Source: Asterionellopsis glacialis
Lineage: Eukaryota; Bacillariophyta; Plagiogrammaphyceae; Rhaphoneidales; Asterionellopsidaceae
DNA length: 23,509 nucleotides
Assembly (NCBI GenBank): GCA_014885115.2
Contig: WKLE02000101.1
Span: forward strand, 1 to 23,509
Direction of reading: 5' to 3'
Positions 19,483 through 23,509 of the stretch are shown here, piece after piece (the first letter of the stretch is position 1; each line of letters opens with the position of its first letter). The notes beneath the pieces were generated by a model. The model was not told the origin of the DNA and searched no databases. It was given only the letters and a program-made list of their open reading frames with translations. The position numbers were made by a program, and so were the translations under genes.

Positions 19483-20379
19483 TTACAAGAGAGGGACATC
19501 CTGGCTGAACGCGGTCAACGCTAAAGCTAAGATAGTGCTTGGGTTCGAAAGGATTGCTGAGCTTGAAACAATAATTTCATCAAGTTCATCAGTTGATGGT
19601 GCGCCTCTTTCGGTGATTCCTCCACCACTAAGTGTGACATAAAACGCAGCTCCAACAACGAGAAATGCAATGGGGAAAGTAATACTAGGTCGCAAATACC
19701 AAGGTGCTTGTTCTCCAGTTTCACCCTCAAAGAATCCGAAAAAGTAAAAGTTCTTTGCCTTTTCAATCCATGCTTCTAACCCTTCCTTCTCTGGTTCTAA
19801 TGACTTCGCTGAGAGACGTTCCTCGTAAGCTTCTTGAATTCTGGATGCCGTACGGGGTTTAATTGGGTCAGCCATACCAAGCGCATCAAAATCAATATTG
19901 TCAAGAGGAGCAGACACTTCCAAAATCTCAATGTCAACTTCGATCGATGAATCGGGAGGTACAAGAGATGGGATCCCTTCACTTCCGTATGCCAATTCTG
20001 GATTTTCAATTCGGATAATAGCACGTTCACCCTCTCTCATGGTCTTGATTGCCATTTCCCATCCATCAACCATGGTACCATCACCAACAACAACTTTTTG
20101 CAGATCTGACTTGGCAAAGGGAATCTTTGTGGTGTCGTCTGGTAAATAGCAACTATATTTGACAGTTGCAACATCACCTCTTCTCGGAGGAGCACCCCTT
20201 CCCTCTTTGGATACAGTCTTCAAGAGTCCCTCTGGTAAAGCAGTGGCATCGGCTGTTGAAAAGTGTCTTGTCAATGAAACCTTTTTGTTTGAAGTAAATG
20301 CAACAGGAGAAAACGCGTTGGAATTCGCCAAGAAAGAGAGACCGATTAGTAGGCCATTATACCAACGGAGAGACAACAT
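19483..20379 (-). CDS. Plastid-targeted, membrane-anchored FKBP-type protein
   Basis: This 298-residue protein starts at ATG 20379; the same frame is open further upstream but that stretch has no targeting or domain character. Residues 1-22 are a signal peptide ending ANSNA, followed by FSPVAF, a classic diatom ASAFAP-type plastid motif. The FKBP domain spans about 50-155 (VGDGTMVDGWEMAIKTMREG, LAYGSEGIPSLVPPDS). Tyr75, Trp107 and Tyr131 match FKBP12 Tyr26, Trp59 and Tyr82, but positions corresponding to Asp37, Phe46, His87 and Phe99 are replaced, so prolyl-isomerase activity and FK506 binding may be weak. A transmembrane helix is predicted at about 231-251 and another hydrophobic stretch at about 277-292, which suggests anchoring in a plastid membrane. 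A scaffold or assembly role is my inference. Confidence 0.88.
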   Translation of the reverse strand: MLSLRWYNGLLIGLSFLANSNAFSPVAFTSNKKVSLTRHFSTADATALPEGLLKTVSKEGRGAPPRRGDVATVKYSCYLPDDTTKIPFAKSDLQKVVVGDGTMVDGWEMAIKTMREGERAIIRIENPELAYGSEGIPSLVPPDSSIEVDIEILEVSAPLDNIDFDALGMADPIKPRTASRIQEAYEERLSAKSLEPEKEGLEAWIEKAKNFYFFGFFEGETGEQAPWYLRPSITFPIAFLVVGAAFYVTLSGGGITERGAPSTDELDEIIVSSSAILSNPSTILALALTAFSQDVPLL

Positions 20380-20827
20380 GGTGTAACGGACGCAAGAAAG
20401 TGACAGGTTAGTAATTAGCTGCACAAATGTTGATAGTTGAACTAACCCCAAATACAGACACCATAAAAGCCGAAGTGCAACTTGGAGCTTGGCGGCAATG
20501 AGTTGGTTTCTTCTCTTATATTTGTCTGCGAAAGGATTAAAAACCCGGATATTCGGAACACGTACTTGCCTCGCCAGTCGGCAGCAAGCTGAGCGAGTCG
20601 AACAAGTCGAATTTTTGTACGCACTTTTGTGCAGTGTGGGGTTCCAAAAATCCAGAGGAGACAAAATCCGAGAAACCTCTCTCTCTAGTAGAGAGGATGC
20701 ACACAAAAAAAGATTAACAACACCATCTTGACGTTGATGGCTGAAGGTCAATACATACTATAGGAAGGAGAAGAGAACAAGAACAAACATTTTTAATTGG
20801 AAACTATTCTCATAAATTATTACTACA
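20380..20827. promoter_or_regulatory. Divergent promoter region of FKBP (-) and unknown plastid protein (+)
   Basis: These 448 bp lie between two divergent plastid-protein genes. There is a TGACGT core (20729-20734) 94 bp before the plus-strand start, and a 7-bp inverted repeat CCTCTCT/AGAGAGG (20676-20696). No gene is seen. Confidence 0.4.
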
Positions 20828-21586
20828 ATGACTCAAAGAATTCTTGTAAAGATAATGCTATGGGCCCTTCTCCCACAATCACTGACGGGCTTCACACTTT
20901 CAACAGCGTCGAGTCTGAAAAAACATCATCGACGTGGAGACCAAGCGCAGTTTACATCATCGCAACTGCATATGTCTTTAAAGCCTGCTGCTATACCACT
21001 TATGGATTCCGGGAAAGCCTTAGCAAGAAGTGGTGAATTTATGGTTGACATGACGAATGGCTTTGAATTATATGGTGGGGCTCTGTCGGCGTCGGGTGCA
21101 TTTGTTCGTAATGCTGGAGATTGTGTAGCCCAGGCAGCTGCATCTTGCAGGTTCAAGACAGCAGCAGAACTTGTTTGTGATGAATTACGTGAAGCTGCAA
21201 CATGTCTCTCTGAAGCTACGGAAAAGTTAGAATTGGCAGTAGAAGAAGCTCAGACTGACAAGGATGAAGCATTGGCTGCACAAATTCAAGCCATGATTAG
21301 ACCTATTGCTGATTGTAGTACATCACTTGAAGCTGCAGGTAAAGGAATTATGCAAAAAACGGCACTCACAGATATTGGTAGTAGTCTTGTGCTTTGTGGA
21401 GAAAGTTTAAAGCTACTGTCAGCAGAAATTTCTGGTCTTGCTCCATTGAATGATGCTGCATCATCCGATGCCTTGAGTGCAGGACAACGCATGACCTATG
21501 CGTCAGAAAAAATGGTAGAAGCGGGAAATGAATTAAAGGGAAATAAACCAGAAAAGCCAAAAGGCAAAGCTTGGTTGAAGGGCTAA
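20828..21586 (+). CDS. Predicted plastid protein of unknown function, helical
   Basis: The 252-residue product is not one I recognise. The start at ATG 20828 gives a basic n-region and hydrophobic core (ILVKIMLWALLPQSLTG) with a predicted signal cleavage before Phe22 (LTG|FTL), then a basic Ser/Thr-rich stretch (KKHHRR, SSQLHMS), so a bipartite plastid presequence is likely. Met10 is an alternative start that would keep the core. The mature part (from about 50) is Ala-, Leu- and Glu-rich and should be almost all helix, with loosely repeated units (GKALARSGE, GGALSASGAF, CLSEATEKLE, LEAAGKGI, LCGESLKLLS). Seven Cys occur at the helix-like spacing, and no transmembrane helix is apparent in the mature part. 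It ends in a Lys/Pro-rich tail (KPEKPKGK). Confidence 0.8.
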   Translation: MTQRILVKIMLWALLPQSLTGFTLSTASSLKKHHRRGDQAQFTSSQLHMSLKPAAIPLMDSGKALARSGEFMVDMTNGFELYGGALSASGAFVRNAGDCVAQAAASCRFKTAAELVCDELREAATCLSEATEKLELAVEEAQTDKDEALAAQIQAMIRPIADCSTSLEAAGKGIMQKTALTDIGSSLVLCGESLKLLSAEISGLAPLNDAASSDALSAGQRMTYASEKMVEAGNELKGNKPEKPKGKAWLKG

Positions 21587-22215
21587 ATTACTTACAAACT
21601 GTCTAACAAGTTCAATGACCAGGTATGATAATAATATATTAGAAACCATCAAACTTATTTCACCGCACAAATACAAAAACTAGTTCCCGCTACTGCGGCA
21701 CGATCGACTTTTTAGAGAACAGAGAATACTACCAATTGTTTCTAATCACATTATTCACTCTTTATGCGTTGGGAATGAACATCTGCAATATAGATGAGAA
21801 ACATGGGACTTTTATATAGAAACGGAATATCATAAACATTATCTCTATCAAGCCTACCTTGGGTATCCACCCAAGCGGAGGTTCTTGTAGTACAGGTAAG
21901 TGTACAGGTTATGAGCGTACGTATCATGTCCGTAAAAAATCAGCGTCATGATTCATGATTGATATGAGATGCCTCTTTTTGCACTTGTTCTCTTCTGCAC
22001 CATATGCATCACAGATACACAGCACTGCATCGCTGAGCAAACAAACTTCTTGACCTCACTGACCTTCTTGTCATCAACACAAGTTTGTACGCCATCTCTC
22101 TTATGAACTTTGGTGCCTGTTCGACTTTGTACACCCCATTTGCACTGCCGTAGCACCTAGTGGAAAAGGGAAAGAAACACCTAAGACAACTTTGGATAAA
22201 CAATTTTTTTTAAAA
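21587..22215. other. Intergenic spacer between two plus-strand plastid-protein genes
   Basis: These 629 bp should hold the 3' UTR of the unknown protein and the promoter of the prenyltransferase. A perfect 7-bp hairpin (CTTGGGT-ATCC-ACCCAAG) is at 21858-21875, and a CATGATT doublet lies at about 21946-21960. I find no RNA gene or reading frame worth calling. Confidence 0.5.
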
Positions 22216-23346
22216 ATGACACTGTTCGATCATTTTACTACAGAATTATCATTGGATCTTCAGAAAAAAACAGGTGGATCCAAACGAAGATCATCGTGTC
22301 TCGCATGGTGCGCTCTTGTGAATCTTTTGCTTTCACCCTGGCTTTCCAGTGGTTTCGTAATTGGACGCTCAACGTATCACAAATCAATAGAAACACAAAA
22401 TACAAAAAAGAGCCTGGATCATCTGCTCCAGTTATCAATGGCGAAAGTTACAGGGAATGGGCAAGACTTTCGTAACATATACCGACGGATGAAAACGATA
22501 TGCCGAGCACAACCGTCAAATTCAAAAAATGGGAAGGACGATGGTGGTGACAACAGCTCAGATTCTACTACAATACCAAAACATATAGCCTTTATTTGCG
22601 ACGGCAATTCACGATGGGCCAAGGCGCGATTTTTACCAACATCAGCAGGTCATGCTGCAGGAGCTGATAGACTTATTGACACACTCCAAAGTTTGAAACA
22701 AGCAGGCATTACGTATTGTACTTTTTATGGGTTTTCAACAGAAAATTGGAAACGTCCTCCAGAAGAAATTCGTGAAATTTTCTTTGTAATGGAACGGACT
22801 GCCCGTCAATTTTATAATAAAGCCTTACAAGAAAAGGTACGAGTGAAAATTCTGGGGGATATTGATGACAAGCGGATATCCATAGAGTTGCGAGATTCAT
22901 TGTATAATTTGGAAAGAGACACAGCTGCTATACCAGATAGCAAACTGACTGTGTGTATAGCGGTTAATTATGGCGGTCGAAGAGATATTGTTAATGCTGC
23001 AAAGAAACTTTCTGAGATACCATTATCCAAACTGCAAGACTCGGATTCTTGGGACGATGACAGTGAAGAATTGTTTTCGTCTATGCTGTGTACACATGGT
23101 GTTCCAGATCCAGAAATGATAATACGAACAGGCGGTGAAAGACGACTTTCCAACTTTCTCCTATGGAATTCTGCTTACTCAGAACTATACTTTGCAGATG
23201 ATCTATGGCCTGACTTTGATGAAAGTTGCTTAGATTTGGCACTGCAGTGGTACTCTAATAGATGCAGACGTTTTGGCGGTCGTAAAGACTCTTCAAATGT
23301 CGCAACGTCAAACCCACCCCCAAACGGATTTATAACAAAACACTAA
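22216..23346 (+). CDS. cis-Prenyltransferase (undecaprenyl/polyprenyl diphosphate synthase family), probably plastid
   Basis: This 376-residue enzyme is expected to condense isopentenyl diphosphate in cis onto an allylic diphosphate to make a polyprenyl chain. The start is ATG 22216. Motifs run in family order: HIAFICDGNSRWA at 123-135 with catalytic Asp129, AGHAAG, GFSTENWKRP at 172-181, VNYGGRRDI, then RTGGERRLSNFLLW at 304-317 and AYSELYFADDLWPDFDE. LPTSAGHAAG after the catalytic motif resembles plant plastid cis-prenyltransferases more than E. coli UppS, which has Arg39 there. A hydrophobic segment (CLAWCALVNLLLSPWLSSG) at about 28-45 followed by Phe suggests a plastid signal, though the 27-residue leader before it is long. 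A Ser/Asp-rich linker (about 97-120) precedes the catalytic domain. Chain length and product cannot be read from the sequence. Confidence 0.93.
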   Translation: MTLFDHFTTELSLDLQKKTGGSKRRSSCLAWCALVNLLLSPWLSSGFVIGRSTYHKSIETQNTKKSLDHLLQLSMAKVTGNGQDFRNIYRRMKTICRAQPSNSKNGKDDGGDNSSDSTTIPKHIAFICDGNSRWAKARFLPTSAGHAAGADRLIDTLQSLKQAGITYCTFYGFSTENWKRPPEEIREIFFVMERTARQFYNKALQEKVRVKILGDIDDKRISIELRDSLYNLERDTAAIPDSKLTVCIAVNYGGRRDIVNAAKKLSEIPLSKLQDSDSWDDDSEELFSSMLCTHGVPDPEMIIRTGGERRLSNFLLWNSAYSELYFADDLWPDFDESCLDLALQWYSNRCRRFGGRKDSSNVATSNPPPNGFITKH

Positions 23347-23509
23347 AAGCCATGTTATAAAGCTTACAGTGTTTCATTTTCAATCCAATTTGTATGTACT
23401 ACATCAAAAATCTTTTCAAAGACCATTCGTAAGAATCTGGAAAACTCTGTGTTAAAAACTTAAAAGGTGGAGGAATTTGTCAGAGGACGGAAAACGTAAA
23501 AACATGTTC

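Noticed and set aside
20380..20751. Long N-terminal extension of the FKBP frame
   Set aside because: It lacks domain or targeting character, and ATG 20379 starts a perfect signal peptide plus plastid motif.
21858..21875. Perfect 7-bp hairpin as an RNA gene or terminator
   Set aside because: It is short and isolated, with no T-run or conserved partner sequence; such hairpins are expected by chance in this length.

Overview
The window looks like nuclear DNA of a diatom or a close ochrophyte relative. Genes are eukaryotic and densely packed on both strands. They carry few GT-AG introns of about 84 to 374 nt. The last four genes begin with a signal peptide followed directly by a phenylalanine, the 'ASAFAP-like' bipartite presequence that sends proteins into secondary red plastids. 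Species cannot be named from the sequence.

Left part (1-6163): the window opens with short coding-like fragments on the minus strand that I cannot identify, then a tRNA-Asn(GUU)-like gene with a Pol III T-run. Next come a secreted or membrane-tethered papain-family cysteine protease (+) and an intronless RBM39/CAPER-type splicing factor (-). RBM39 is head-to-head with the next gene.

Middle part (6164-15571): NAT10/Kre33 RNA cytidine acetyltransferase (+), a two-exon IFRD-family protein (-), the beta subunit of the mitochondrial processing peptidase in at least three exons (+), and a two-exon V-ATPase proteolipid c-like protein (-). The proteolipid has Gly where the family carries its proton-binding Glu, and its TM3-TM4 loop is about 24 residues longer than usual.

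Right part (16648-23346): four consecutive predicted plastid proteins. They are an ABC1/UbiB-type atypical kinase (two exons, +), a membrane-anchored degenerate FKBP (-), an unrecognised helical protein (+) and a cis-prenyltransferase (+).

Most of the content is housekeeping: RNA processing and ribosome biogenesis (RBM39, NAT10, possibly IFRD), organelle protein import (MPP), vacuolar energetics and plastid prenyl-lipid biology. I see no operon-like or defence-like system and no intact mobile element. The observations most worth following are the V-ATPase c paralogue without its carboxylate, exon-like sequences hidden in the unusually long introns of the MPP and V-ATPase genes, the unrecognised plastid protein, and a shared ACGTCA-containing 13-mer in two promoters.
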